64,000 bases of DNA from Ifrita kowaldi (Eukaryota > Chordata > Aves > Passeriformes > Cinclosomatidae), in NCBI GenBank assembly GCA_013398055.1, contig VZRS01014298.1, forward strand, positions 5,548-69,547, given 5' to 3'. A model generated the notes under the pieces. That model was not told where the DNA came from. It made no database searches and saw only the letters and a list, made by a program, of their open reading frames with translations. Positions 12,760 through 25,234 of this stretch are shown here, piece by piece (the first letter of the stretch is position 1; each line of letters begins with the position of its first letter). The translations under genes were made by a program, and so were the position numbers.

Positions 12760-12980
12760 GCTGCTGATACGCCGGGTGGGTATTGTTGGAGCGAGCGCCA
12801 AACGCTCGGCCTACACAGAGCGAGGGGCTGTGATTGTGTAGATAGGAGGCCTGAAACAGTACGAGGCAGCCGGGAATTATTCCTTGCCTTATCTCCTCTG
12901 CTCAGTGCACGTCATCATCCCTGCCGTTCCCCGGTCTCACAGGTCCCAGAGGACGTGGCTGCTCACCTGATAAGGGAAGC
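12760..12980. promoter_or_regulatory. Candidate enhancer block
   Basis: Several CpGs in a CpG-poor region; inverted repeat CGAGCG-CCAAA-CGCTCG (12792-12808); a CRE/E-box-like CACGTCATC; and a second ACGTG near the end. Motif-based call only. Confidence 0.28.
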
Positions 12981-14750
12981 TCCATCACGTGTGTTTGTAC
13001 AGTTTCTTTCCTTATATATTTTGCATAGCCCCACAACTGTTATTTCGCATTTCTGATACAAAAAGACACCTGGAAGACAGCACATGCAATGAACTCTGAT
13101 TAAAATGCACGTCTAGGCTGCTGCTGTCACAGCACCCACAGTGGGGACCAGGCCTGGAGGCCTCATATTACAGCATAACATGCAAATTGCTGTTTGATGG
13201 GAAGCACTATGATAATTGCCCTAGAAAAAAACTGCCTGTGGAGGAAGGTGTGGTGAACACTCCCCTCTCTGTCTCTCCCTTCCCCATATTTCAGCAGCAG
13301 AGGTGAGACTTAGTGGGCGTTTGAAATGGGACACACTCAGCTACTGCAAATTGTGCCTGTACCCAGCAGAGACATCGGCTGGGATCTGCAATTCCCTCTT
13401 GCAGAGTCCCTGTTTAGCATTTAGCTATGGACTGTCCAGGGGAAAAAGGGTCAGCCAGTGATATCTCCTCAGCTGGAAAAGAGGGAGGCTGGCTGAGACG
13501 TGTCCATCACTCATTTAGTGGCCAATGTCTGGTTCTCAAATGTGGCTCTATTTGGGCTGAAGGCCCAGTCAGCAAACACTGTGAGTCTCATGTCTGCAGT
13601 GCCAGGTGATTTCCCTCAGCTTTTGTGCTTTTAGTCAAGGTGAAAACACCACAATATCCAGGAAAGCTGGAGGCCCAGGTTTCATTTAAACAAGAGCTGG
13701 TGTCTGGGAAAAAGCACACCATGGACCAGAGGGGCATTTTCTGCCTTTCAGAACTCCCCTCTCTGATGGAAAGAGACTAAAGGCAACTTCTAGACAGGAA
13801 ATTAGGGAAGAAGATGCTCTGGGCAAGTAAGATGTGCCTATTTATTCATAGATAGAAAAAGGTTTTATTCATCCACTTTTAAAAGCATGGCAGAACACCC
13901 CATATCTGTTTCTATGTCTTGGCACGCCTGTTCCAAAACTGGCAATGTTAATCCTACTTTTGTTCACAGCTTTTGGGGAAGTTAAATATTTTGATCTCTA
14001 CCTTTAGATCACTGGGCCCTTGTTATTTCTTTCCAGGCACCCTACTCTGATCCCATTGCAAGGGGTGGAGGAAATTGTATTGCTTTCATGGGCAGACGGA
14101 TCAGGCTCGTTGGGAATTTCAGACCTTGTCTCTTTGTTGTGTTTCAGGCTTGTGTGCTTAAGAATTGGCTCATTGTCCAGCCTGCTAATGTTTTCAATTA
14201 TGTGGAGCCCAATTCAATAACCCTACCTGATGGGGAGGCAGCAGGAGTTGGCTTTTTGTGTTCTCTGACCTAGAGCTGACTCCATTTGCTGCCTATCTGA
14301 CTAACTAGTGAAGCAGAAAATGCTCACAATACAGCACAATTAATGACAGACTCTGAAAAACACACCAGATCCCAGTGGAGAGGAAGAAATTAGGCTCTTG
14401 CACAGTGAAGGAGTTTGTTGATGATGTATTTCTATTTATAACATTTTAAAGGGCAGGCGTGAGCTAGGCTTAGTGGAAAATCCTGACTGCTTGGGTTTTT
14501 TTCCTAAAATTGGCTTTTTTTTTTTTAAATTGGAGAAAATAATATTAAAATTCACTCCAGCTGTGTGGCCCTGTGGAGTGCCAAGAAAGAGAGAGGGTTT
14601 CTCTGGCCTTTAACAATCTGTCTCTCTTGGCAAATATGGCAAAGTCTTTAAACCTACATAAAATGAGAAATAATCTTTAAAAATAATTGTCAGTGCTGAT
14701 TTACTACCATTGAACAGGATTTTATGGCAAATAGGCGTATGAAAAGATAC

Positions 14751-15075
14751 ATCTGGAGCACTGTGTGCAGTTCTGGTCTCCTCAGAACAAGAAAGAGCTA
14801 TTAGAGAGGTCCACTGGAAGTCACAAAGTTCATTTGGAGTCTGGAGCATCTCCCTTACGAGGGCAGACTGCAGGAGCTGGGCCTGCTCAGACTGGGGAAA
14901 AGCAGACTGAGAGGGGATCTCATCAATCCATACAAACATCTCCAAGGGATGTCAGAGGATGGTGCCAGACTTTCTGGGGGCACCCATTGACAGGATGAGG
15001 AGTAATGGCCATAAACTAAAATACAAGAAGTTTCACCTCAACATTGAGGGGGGCAGAACTCTGGAACAGGCTACA
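14751..15075 (+). mobile_element. CR1 retroposon, distal ORF2/3' region
   Basis: Contains CR1-typical words CTGTGTGCAGTTCTGGTCTC, AGGGCAGACTGCAGGAGCTG and GAACTCTGGAACAGGCTAC. The final tail is absent, so it is an internal, 3'-truncated fragment of an older copy. Confidence 0.88.
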
Positions 15076-18000
15076 GCTCAGGTTCTGAACCCCTCAGTGC
15101 GTAGGAAAACACCAACACTGTGTTAGCAATTACTGATTTCATTAAGCTCACCAAGAGGATGGGCTGTTGTAAGCTCCTGGTCTTCAGCTCTGGTGTGTGA
15201 GGAGCCTTTGGACACTGTAAAAGAACCTCCAGGAGCAGCATAAGCTCATTAATGTGATGATAATAGAGGGAACAGGACCCAAGGCATCCCAGTGAGGTGT
15301 AACACGGGGAAAGAACAGGCACATGGAGCTATCTCAAGGCATGGCCTCTGTAAATCAGGGATATATTGACTGATTTACAGTGCCCTTCTCTCCAGGCTGC
15401 TTCAGGGGGAGCAAACACTACTTTGGCAGATGGTCCTCACTAATACTTTTTAAACACTTCCTGCCACATTTAAATATCCAGTGGAGATTTTTTACCTCAT
15501 TTTATCTCTCTACCCTTTCCCCATGCCCTGTATCCTCCCATGGCAAGGTTTCCAGCCAACACACGGGGCCTGCTTCACATCACACATGGAAAGGACACTG
15601 CTGCAGGAGGGAATAAAGAGCAGCAGCGTCATCTATTTCTGCTGTTCACTCTGTGGCCACGAGCTTCATTCATTGCACAGAGGTAGACACTGTTCTCAAT
15701 GATGAGTTCGTGTTTCCCCACAGGCCATTTTTCATGGCCAATAGAGCAACCAGATTTTTCAAGCACTAATAAATACATCTGCCCAACGATTCAGCAGGAC
15801 CCGGCAGCATCAGTCCCGGCTTACCTTTGAAGCAGAGTGCTTGGCTGTGTAGTCAGCTTGAAACACACCGGATCTCCTGGTTTTCCGAAGGAATTTAATA
15901 TTCTTCACCCTCTGGTATCTTCAAAATCCAAACCTCTTGGCTTTAATGGCAGACTGGAGGAGTTGGACTACTCAAAAATCAGATCTCAGAGTATCAAGTT
16001 GTGAAATGTTAACATAGCTCTGCATTTATCCTTCAGTGAGCAGTTTTTGGAAAGCAAATATTCTTTAGCTTGATAACATTAATTTTAATGCCAATATCTT
16101 TCATTAATCCTCTCTGCAAGCACTGAGCACTGTGCCACGCCAGGGCTGTGATAAACAGGAATGTGCCACTTGCCCTCTTTGAACTTTACATCATTTGCAT
16201 ATTTTGGCAGTGAATTTCTAATTCTCTCCTGTTTACAAGAGTTTGTGGGGATGGTTTTTTGTTTGGTTTGGGGCATTTTTTTTTTCATTTTTTGGTTTTT
16301 TTTTAAAAATGGTAATTTAATATCTGAACATATATTTTAGTAAAAAAAAAAAAAGAAAAAGAAAATATTTCAGAAATTCCAGTTCCTCTACTGCTTTTCC
16401 ACACTTCCCAACATTTTATTAGGGAGACATAACCCTGGATCCAAGTGGTAATACAGGGCCTTGAGAGAGCCTGTAAATGGATTCTAAATTGATGTTTAAA
16501 AGCCTTTTTATTTTCCTAAATGGGAGAGGCTAATGAGCTTTAATTCCTTGAAAAGCCAGCTACTGCAATAAAAGGAGATTTTTCTACTACCAGCAAATCA
16601 TCTGGTTTGGGGACTGGTTTACTTATTTATGTAAGTCCTGACCGAAAAAGTGTCTGATTAAGGCTGTGTTTCATCTTTCAATAAATTCTAAGGAATGCTG
16701 CTGAAGCTGGTTGCACTTTGTAAACATTCATAAGGAAGGAGAGGTGGAATGGAAGAGACATTTTAGCCAAAGGGAAAAATCTGAGCATTCCTTACCAGCA
16801 ACCTGGTATATACATAATTTTCATGTGCTGAGAGCAGTAAAACACCCTCAGAGTGGTTTAGGCCCTGCAAGGAGAACAGCAGCAGCTGGATCTTGCTCCT
16901 ACTCTCAAGCCAAGAATAATATGTCAGATCTTAATTTGCAATTTGGGCTCTTCACCTGAGAGTTTCCATGTCTGCCCATGGCAGAAATCCTTCCAGTTTC
17001 AACAACAGAAAAGACAACCCTTGTACCTCTTGCCATCTTCCTTGGGAGAGAGGCTGGAATGTCAAATAAATGGGAAGGAGATGAAAAACCTGCTGTCTTT
17101 TAAAAAACAAAGAGTTAAGGGACACTGGGATACAGTTTGGAGGTCTGGACAGCTCCCAGCTGCTGCTGGGGCAGAGGAGAGCCATGAAAAGCACGAAGCA
17201 GAAAAAAGGGATGGGCTTGAGGGAAGGACGAGAGCCTGTGCTGGAGCCCATGAGCCCCTGAACTGTTCCCCACCAGGATTCCCTCTGGACAAACAGAGGT
17301 GCCTGGGGAGGACTCTCCATGCAGGCACAAGGGGGTCCTGGGTGCCACCCCCTTCCTTGCATCACCGAGGAGCTGCAGGGGGAGAAAACCAAAACTGGAA
17401 GCCTCAGGAGTGAGATTTATTGCTTGGTTAATGACATCCTTACCTTCCCAATGACCCCAGCGAAGCACGAAAAGGCTGAGTGGCTTTATCTTTATTCAGT
17501 GCCGTGGTCCTTCTGGGACACTTGAACCTGATTGCATCACTTTCGGTGTCAGCCTTGATAAGACGCTGATTGTGTTTCCCGGTTTTCCCGTGGCAGAGGA
17601 CTCCCCCGGCAGCCTGGATGGTTAATGGGAGCTGACTGGCTCTCCAGTTTGCCAGAGCAGTTCCCTTTGGCTTCCCGCTGTAGCACATTAACACAACAAA
17701 TTAACATTGTAATTGCATTTTAACTATTTATCACAGTGGAAAAGGGAAAAAAAAAAACCTAGAAAAAAGGAAGATCACAGGCAAGGGCCCAAGAGACAGG
17801 TTAGTGAGGCAAGTCTCTGTCTGCACCTCCCTTCACTTCTATTTATAGCCAGCCATTAAGTTATGCTAATAAACAGCCAGCCACAGGCCATGGCAAATCC
17901 CCTGCTCAGACACAGGAAAAGCTGAATTAAATATATTCAACTTACTCAACTCGCAGGACTGGTGTGACTGCTACCAAACCCAAAACCACAGGGATATAAG

Positions 18001-20347
18001 AGCAGCTCCAGCATCTCTCACTGACACCCATTCGTGCAGCAGAGCCACGGCGAGAGCACCTACATTGGGCATTAATGTAAATCCATATGTAAATCAAGCA
18101 CAGGATAAATAAAACATGGAAATGCAAACCAAATATCCAGCCTCAATGGTTCTGACTTAATCAATTATTTTGGCAAAGGCCAATTCACTCCAGTTCATAA
18201 ACTGACTCATCTGGGAGAAAACAGCCCTTTTAACCAAATAGCAGCGTGATGCATCTGCCACCAATTTCTTCAAAGCAATTGCATCAAAAATAGAGTTTAT
18301 TGTAGTTCTGCCTCACATGCAATTGGTTGCTATTTTATTTCTGTCTATATGCAGCAGTTCCTAAAGGGGATAGCATCAGGTCCTCACATAACCTATATAT
18401 TTAATCAGATTATCCAATTAAATAATACAGCCTTAAATGAAAAGTCTGCTATTCCCTCGAGCAGTTCTGGGAATGCTTTCATTGCTTGCTCTTGTGCCTA
18501 AAATGTACTGGCAGCACTGTCTTCTGCAGCTATTTTTGGGTATCCAGACATATGTAAAGCACCCATCACTAATTTTTAGATGCCAATACCTTGTTTTCCT
18601 CATCAAATTATGTCAGTCAGAAATGTCACGTTCATCTATAAAGTCACAGAGCACATAACAATAACGAGTGCCTTTATCTTTTCCGACTGAGCAAACACAG
18701 GATGAAAAAGTGAGTGTGGTGATGAGGTTTTTGTGGAGGAAAGAGGGAAATCCCAGCAGGGTGATGTGATTGTTGTCCCCCACAGGGCTGAGCTGCACCC
18801 TTGGGGATTTGCCAGCACACACCTGGCAGAGGAGCAGCCAGGGAGGCTGGATAACCCCCGGGATTCCCTCTGACCTTCCCAGCAGCCAGCGCAGGAGGTG
18901 CTGTGGGACAGATCTGCTCTTGGGGTGGCTCACTGCAGCTCACCCCTGGCTGCCCCACGCTGCCTGTGGGACTGCAGCAGCTCTGATGCTCCAGCTTTGG
19001 GGCTCTCTATGCCCTTCTGAGCAAGGATGGACAGGCATGGAAAGGCTTTTTATCAACTCTGAGCAGAAAGTGTTGGGGTTTGCAAATCCCCGGAGGGGGA
19101 TTTCACGTGAGGAAGGTCACCACAGTACTCTGCCCACAGGGAACACTTCTCCCCACAGCAAACCCCGTGAGGATGGTAACACCCCTGGCTGTTTTCCCTG
19201 CCAGTCCCATCCTGGTAGGACATGTTGCCTTACTATTGATTTACAGGTTAATCCAACGTCTCCATCTAATTTCTTAAATAGGTTACAAATACAAAGTACT
19301 GCCAGGAGAGAGGCAGGGAGGTGCTGGATCACAGCGGCCCCAGGGAGGTGGAGGAAGCCAGGTGGTGGTTCAGCACTGTAGAGAAGTGAACATAAACACC
19401 AAATTTATTTAACACTGCGTTTTCCCATGGGAGAAATTGGGGGAAAGATGACAGATTCAATCTAGACAGAGCAGACTCTGCTGGCTGCTGCAGCACTGAG
19501 CTCTATCCAAAAACCAGTCACAAGGTCTGGGGATGCTGATGGGACTCCACCAAGAGACTCTGACTTGGTGCTCAGGAGTTTCTGCCAGTCTGACTCTCCC
19601 AGAGTGCCCAAGCTTGGGCAGACTGGGAGGTGCTGGTCAGAGCCCAAAACACATTCTGTGTTCAGGTATCAGTTACATCACAGCCGTACGAACAGAGCCA
19701 TGAGCCTGTGTGTGCCACTACCAAGTCAAACAAATGATTCCCAGTGAATTTTCTCCATCCACAACATCTGAAGACAATAAAATAAATTTTTAAAATGGTT
19801 AAATAAAATATATTTTCTATTTCTTTACTCCTCCATCACACACCTCAGCAAAGCAGGTGAGGGGCATCAAGCCCTGCATCAACTCTTGGCCATTCCCCGA
19901 CTTCCCAGCCCTCCCCTTCCTCCAGAGGGCAATTGGGTGGAAAGGGAGATATTTTGAAGTCATTAAAATTTCATTTTATTTTTAGCCAGACACGCTGCCA
20001 TTTACAAAGCTCCCTGGTGAGCAGGGGATTGGCAGTCTGGGGAAGAGAGAGCAGAGGCAGCAGGGGCTGGGGAGGATACGGGGAGTGTGGAACGCAGCGG
20101 GTGCAGGAGCAGTGGAGATGCTGCCGGAGCAGGGAAGGATTGGCTTCTTGCCAGCCTGCTCTGTGCTCTGAAAAATAGCAAAGCTAATAACCTCAATTAC
20201 AGCCCAGCCTCTCTGGGGGCCGCTGATGATGCCTTTGTTTATCTGAGCTCCAATGTGAAAGCAAAGATTGTTTTTTGTCTGCGGGGGCATGTGTCATACA
20301 GACACTGGAGAAATAAACAGTCCAAGTCAGGGAAAGAAAGGTCAGAG
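15076..20347. other. Non-coding interval
   Basis: No gene or clear repeat. 18160-18300 is AT-rich with NFI/homeodomain-type words (TTTTGGCAAAGGCCAATTC) and may be regulatory. A- and T-runs at 16270-16360 look like low complexity. Confidence 0.45.
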
Positions 20348-20467
20348 AACCACAGGATGGTTGGGGTTGGAAGGGACCTTTAACAACCACCTAGCTCCAA
20401 CCCCCCTGACATGGGCAGGGACAACTTCCACCAGATCAGTTTGCTCAAAGTGCCATCCAACATGTCA
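20348..20467 (-). mobile_element. CR1 retroposon, 3' end, reverse orientation
   Basis: Reversed CR1 tail CCACAGGATGGTTGGGGTTG, then GGAAGGGACCTTTAACAACC and CTCCAACCCCCCTGACATGG. Confidence 0.92.
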
Positions 20468-21719
20468 TTGAAACCGGTATAGTTCAGCTACGCTTTCTTC
20501 CAAAATCCACACTAGACACTGACAGCTTTAATGTCTTAAATTCTGACTCTTTTGGGCTTGCAGATATTTTAATTTGGCACCCAGAATGCAGTAAATCACC
20601 TGGAAGGTCCCTATCAATGTCTCAGCCACAGCTGAAACAGGGCTGGGCTTTCACCCTGGGCTGCTGTGCTGTACCACTGTCCACACTTGCACTGCAGCAG
20701 TCATAACCAAAATGGGCCTGCTGGCTTTTTAGAGAAGCTTGGAGTTATTCTGTAACAGCAGCTGGGAGCTGATTACCACAATATTTATTTAATGAGTATA
20801 TTAGTTAGAGAGATGAACTAGGCACAAAGAAAACCACACCATGTCTGTGGAATACTCACGACTGATGCAAAATTGCTGGACTTTAGCAATTTTTCCTCCT
20901 TGGTTACGAATCTACTCTGTGTTCGGGAAATCTAGAAGAATGGGCTAAAAAACCCACTACCTTCATCATGAGATGAGGGGCCTGAAAATGGAGTATGGCA
21001 ACATCTGTGATGGGTCAAGAGAAATCCAGCCCATGGTAGAGGCAGGCTCTGCCTTCCTCACTGGGAAGAATTAACTACAATAGGTTTCACAGAAATGACT
21101 GCCACTGTAAAATCCTCCTTGTATTTAAGCAGTGTTCCTGCTGATGAAACGAGCAGTGCTTTTGTTCATGCATGGCTTCCCTCCGTGTGTCACAGCACCC
21201 CGGGCCTGCAGGCTCAGCCACTCAGTTGGCTCTGCCAGATGGTCCGCACGGACGGGCCCCCACTGCAGCTGCAATGCAGCTCACTGTGCTGCAACTGCAT
21301 TTTCTGGATAAGAAAAGCCACATCCAGGCTTGTCAGGACCAGCAAAACCTGATGCTGTCAAGTTACAGGTTCCCCCACAGCACTCCCGAGCACCTCAGGT
21401 GCCTGCAGCAGTACACCTCCAGGTTGTGTTCGTATAAATTTCAATGAGGGTGAAGTTACATAATGGGAGTTAAATTTTCTCAATTCCCTGACGCAGCAGA
21501 GGCAATCAGCCAGCACTCACAGCCATGTCACGAGTCGACTCTGTGCCCTGTGTACACACACCAGGAACACAAGCCTTGTTCATCTGCAGCAGCATAAATC
21601 TGAAAACACATCTAATAATCCCCAGTCCCCACTCACCAGATACTGGGTGCAGAGAAACAAAACACTTCCTCCTGACATAAGCCAATAAAAGTGCACTGCC
21701 AGCCAGTTTTTGGCAGCCT

Positions 21720-21960
21720 ACAATTGGGATAACAGGTTGTGGATAACAGGTTACCAGGGTGTGTTAGACCAGGTTTACAGACTGACTAAAACCAGCACCC
21801 CTCACAGCCAGCAGGGAGAGTGGGGTTATGCTGTCGATATGTTTTGGCTATGAAAACCCAGGATCTAACGAGCAAAGTAACAGCTCGGGTTAGATACCCC
21901 CGCCTCGGGCTAGGAGTCACATCTCTCCTTGGCTAAGAGAGCCTGACAATTTAACCTTTG
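21720..21960. promoter_or_regulatory. Candidate regulatory block with an 11-bp-stem hairpin
   Basis: Imperfect inverted repeat: ATCTAAC-GAGC (21863-21873), a 9-nt loop, then GCTC (21883-21886), a 2-nt GG bulge, and GTTAGAT (21889-21895). CpGs cluster around it. A 14-bp tandem duplication (GGATAACAGGTTGT) lies at 21727-21752. Confidence 0.3.
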
Positions 21961-24873
21961 CCTGATCTCACACATGGCTGCCTCTTAAAAAATTACAGCA
22001 GAAGAATTGTGAAAGGGGGAGGGAGGGGGTTGCTTTATTTTTGACCTTGTTCTCTCACATTAAATAACAAGACACGGGAGGGTCTGACACAGTCAGGCTG
22101 AACCTCTCTGTGGACACACGCTGGCTTTTCCATTAGCCACAAGAGGTGTTGGGAAATTCACATGAACCAGTCGTACAAGACCCACAGAACAAGGCAGGAG
22201 TCATTGCCCTGCCCTCACCACAGAGCTGAACATCACCCAAGCCACGCTGCACTACCAGTGACTGGAGCCTTTACACCCTGGAACCACCAGCTGCACCTTC
22301 CTCTTCAGATCCCTCTTCCTCCTTTAAAGACAGCAAAAATTGCACAAAACTTAGAGTTGGAGGTTTACCTTGCATGTATTTCGTGATTTTTCAGTAAAAT
22401 CACAGAAACACCAAATACATTTAAGTTCATCAGCCAAACTCTCCCTAGATGTCTCCAGTCCCCAGGACCCCGAGTCCTCTCCTGCCTCCACACTCCTGCA
22501 GAAACACTTGCTAGTCCTGCCACGTTTTGGCACACTGATGACAACTGGGATATTAATGCCCCAGGCAAAGGCAGCCAGAGCAGCAGGAGAAATAGGAGTG
22601 GTGATAGGAATACTGAAAGAAAAACTGAGTTTTGTTTGTGTGGGTTCTTTTTACAAAATAATCCAAGAAACACTAAGGTCAGAGAACTGGTCAACTCCAG
22701 TTCAAGATATCTGTGTGGGGGATGGACCAAATCCCAATTTAGCCTGTCCTCCTGCAGATGATGTAGACCTCACTAGAGCATCCTTCCTGCTGTCCTTTGC
22801 TTGAGGAGCTACAGTTTGTCACACGAACCCCTTGCAGTGGTGCTGACTGCATTCTGTCACCAAAAAAACACTTGGCACTAACTGGCAGAGTGACCCAGAG
22901 GTGACAACAAGCAGCCATCAACCAGGCTGGAGCTCCAAGAGAAGAGGATTTGCAGCAGGTCCCCTAAAGCAAAGGGGTTGGAAGCAGGGCTGCACCACCC
23001 AGCAACACAGTACAAACACTGGTGTTCCTGGGGCCAGAGGGAGAGCTGACCTTAGTGTTAAAGACTAGGTGGGTAGCATAAAACTCCAAATTCAAATAGC
23101 TCTGTGCTTCAAATTAAGGTTCAGCTAATTGTTGATGCAGCAACTCAATAATCATAATTAACTGTGCTCCAATTTTTAAGCTAAGGGAGATTGCAGACAG
23201 CAAAGGATGCTCCCCCCCTCCAACAAGATGGGAAGGGAATAAAGAAGAGGGAGCAGTGCAGATGCTGTTGATGTTTTGGGGAGATCTGTGTGCTCGAGGT
23301 TGATTAGCAGTTGTCAGCGTCCTTTCTGTGTCAGCAGCAGATAAGCCAGGAGCAGAACACTGCAGGCAGCTGATAGCAGCAATTCCCAGATCAGGGCTTG
23401 TGGGGGCTGAGGATGCGGAGCAGGAAAGATTTCCTGGAGAAAACAACTTGTGATGCTGAATGGTTCTGAAGTTTGTGAAAAGTGCCTTGAGCCTACTAAA
23501 TACAAACATGTCACTGAAATCTTCTTCTCATCCTACAGAACAGTTTTGTTTAAAACAGAAAGCAGTATCTCCCGAGTTCAAGCCCAAACTCCTTTCAAAT
23601 GTAGTTAAGTTTGCCAAATACAACTCTTCAGCCATCACTGAGAGCATCAACTACTTAAAACGTGCAAGTTTGTTCTGGAAAACATCACAAATCTTGTGCT
23701 GTCACCCCATACATCACCCTCATCAATAAAAGACATCAACTTCATTAAAATAAACACCAAAAACCCCCAGCTTTAAAACAAAGCAGTCACTCATGAACTG
23801 TCAGGAGGTTTACATGGGAATGTAGGTGACTGGAAGGACTTATGTGTCTTTAATTTCTTAAGCTTCTTTAAAAAACCCCACAACTGTTACACAAAGCACT
23901 ACAAACCCTTAGTTGCCAAGGAAAATAGAGAGACAGAGTTCCCAAGCCTCCCCAGCCAGCTGGGCCGTGAAGGGGCTCTGCCTGTCAGACAGAGCATCAA
24001 ACCCATTTCTGAGTAATAGCCCTATAATTTAGATATCAAACCCAGGCCAATGAGGGCCCAGCAGCTGCAATCACCGCGTTTTTAGCTATCCAACCTAGCA
24101 CAGAAACCCTCCTGTAATCCCCTTTCCTAGCACATTATCTTTAATCACGGGCATAATAGAGATTCAATTTGAGCCTTCAGCTGCATTTTCTTCTTTGTTA
24201 TTCACAGTGCTGCATTTTCCTTAGCAATAAACAATTTTGCCCCGTTTCATTTTGCATTGATCTTCCTCAAAGAGTCTTTTAAGGTTTTAATAGCCCTATG
24301 TGGAAGCCCCTGGTCAGTAATGAAGACAGAAACTCAGGGTTTTTACCCAGAAAATCAAATTGCACAAAGCTACTGCCAAGAGAGCACCCACTTCCTTTGT
24401 TCTGCAGAAAACATCCCTGGAAATTTGAGTTATTTGCAGCCATTTGCCAACATTCAAGAGCCCAAATCCCACCATCAAGGGTTGCTCCAGCACGGGCAGG
24501 GGCTGTTCAATCTGATGCTCTCTCAGGGTGCAGTGACCACCCAAATGCTGTGTTACCGGAGTCTGGGCTTCACCTCTTTACTCTGGATCCTCCTCCAGTC
24601 CTTTCTCAACAAGCAACCTCTTTTAGCAGTATCAGGAGTCTCAACTGTTTAAAAAGAAAGTTGCCAAAACATGAAATGAATCCAGGCTGTGTAAATACAC
24701 AGCTTTCCCCTAATTGACTCTTTAAATGCACCTGTGTCAATGCAGGCACCCAGCGATGTATCAGCTTGCAGGGCTGAAAGGTCTGTTCCCCCCTAGAGGC
24801 AGCTGGGCTAACATTTCATAAATTACAATCATGTTTTCCTTTTCTGTTAATATTTTCATTCCAAAGGTCATTT

Positions 24874-24893
24874 ACCACACACACACACACACT
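24874..24893. repeat. (AC)n dinucleotide microsatellite
   Basis: About nine CA units in a row. Confidence 0.95.
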
Positions 24894-25125
24894 CAGAAAG
24901 CAGGGGAAGGTGGAGGGGGCTGCTTCCTTCCCAGGCACAGGAGTCAGTCACTCCATTCATTGTAAGATGCAAATCCACACTCTTACTCCAAAGATGTTTC
25001 TATCTGCACTTGCCTAGAAAGAGTTTCATGCTCTGGATCAGTTTGTGTCTAACACCAGGCTCTGGGAGCAGGTGCAAGGCACCTCTCAACATGTCCCTTG
25101 GGCTACTGAAGGTGTCAGACCACCA

Positions 25126-25234
25126 TCAGGGCTTGGAGCAAGCTGCTCCAGGGGAAGGTGTCCCTGGCCATGGCAGGGGGTTGGGAGGAGATGAGTTTTA
25201 AGGTCCCTTCCAACCCAATCCATTCTGGGATCTC
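25126..25234 (+). mobile_element. CR1 retroposon, 3' end
   Basis: GGGCTTGGAGCAAGCTGCTC, then AGGTGTCCCTGGCCATGGCA and the tail TTAAGGTCCCTTCCAACCCA. Confidence 0.92.

Larger units (their letters stand above)
10971..14750. other. Non-coding interval apart from the CR1 and enhancer candidate listed
   Basis: No exon-like open frame with paired splice sites was seen. 11540-11650 has a few CpGs of unknown meaning. Confidence 0.45.
20468..25125. other. Non-coding interval apart from the hairpin block
   Basis: No gene recognised. 24000-24250 is AT-rich with repeated ATTAT/TAATC words and could be a conserved element; this cannot be judged from one sequence. Confidence 0.45.

Noticed and set aside
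21886..21900. Possible mitochondrial 12S rRNA insert (GGGTTAGATACCCC resembles a universal 12S word)
   Set aside because: The flanks do not resemble 12S rRNA; chance match of a short word.
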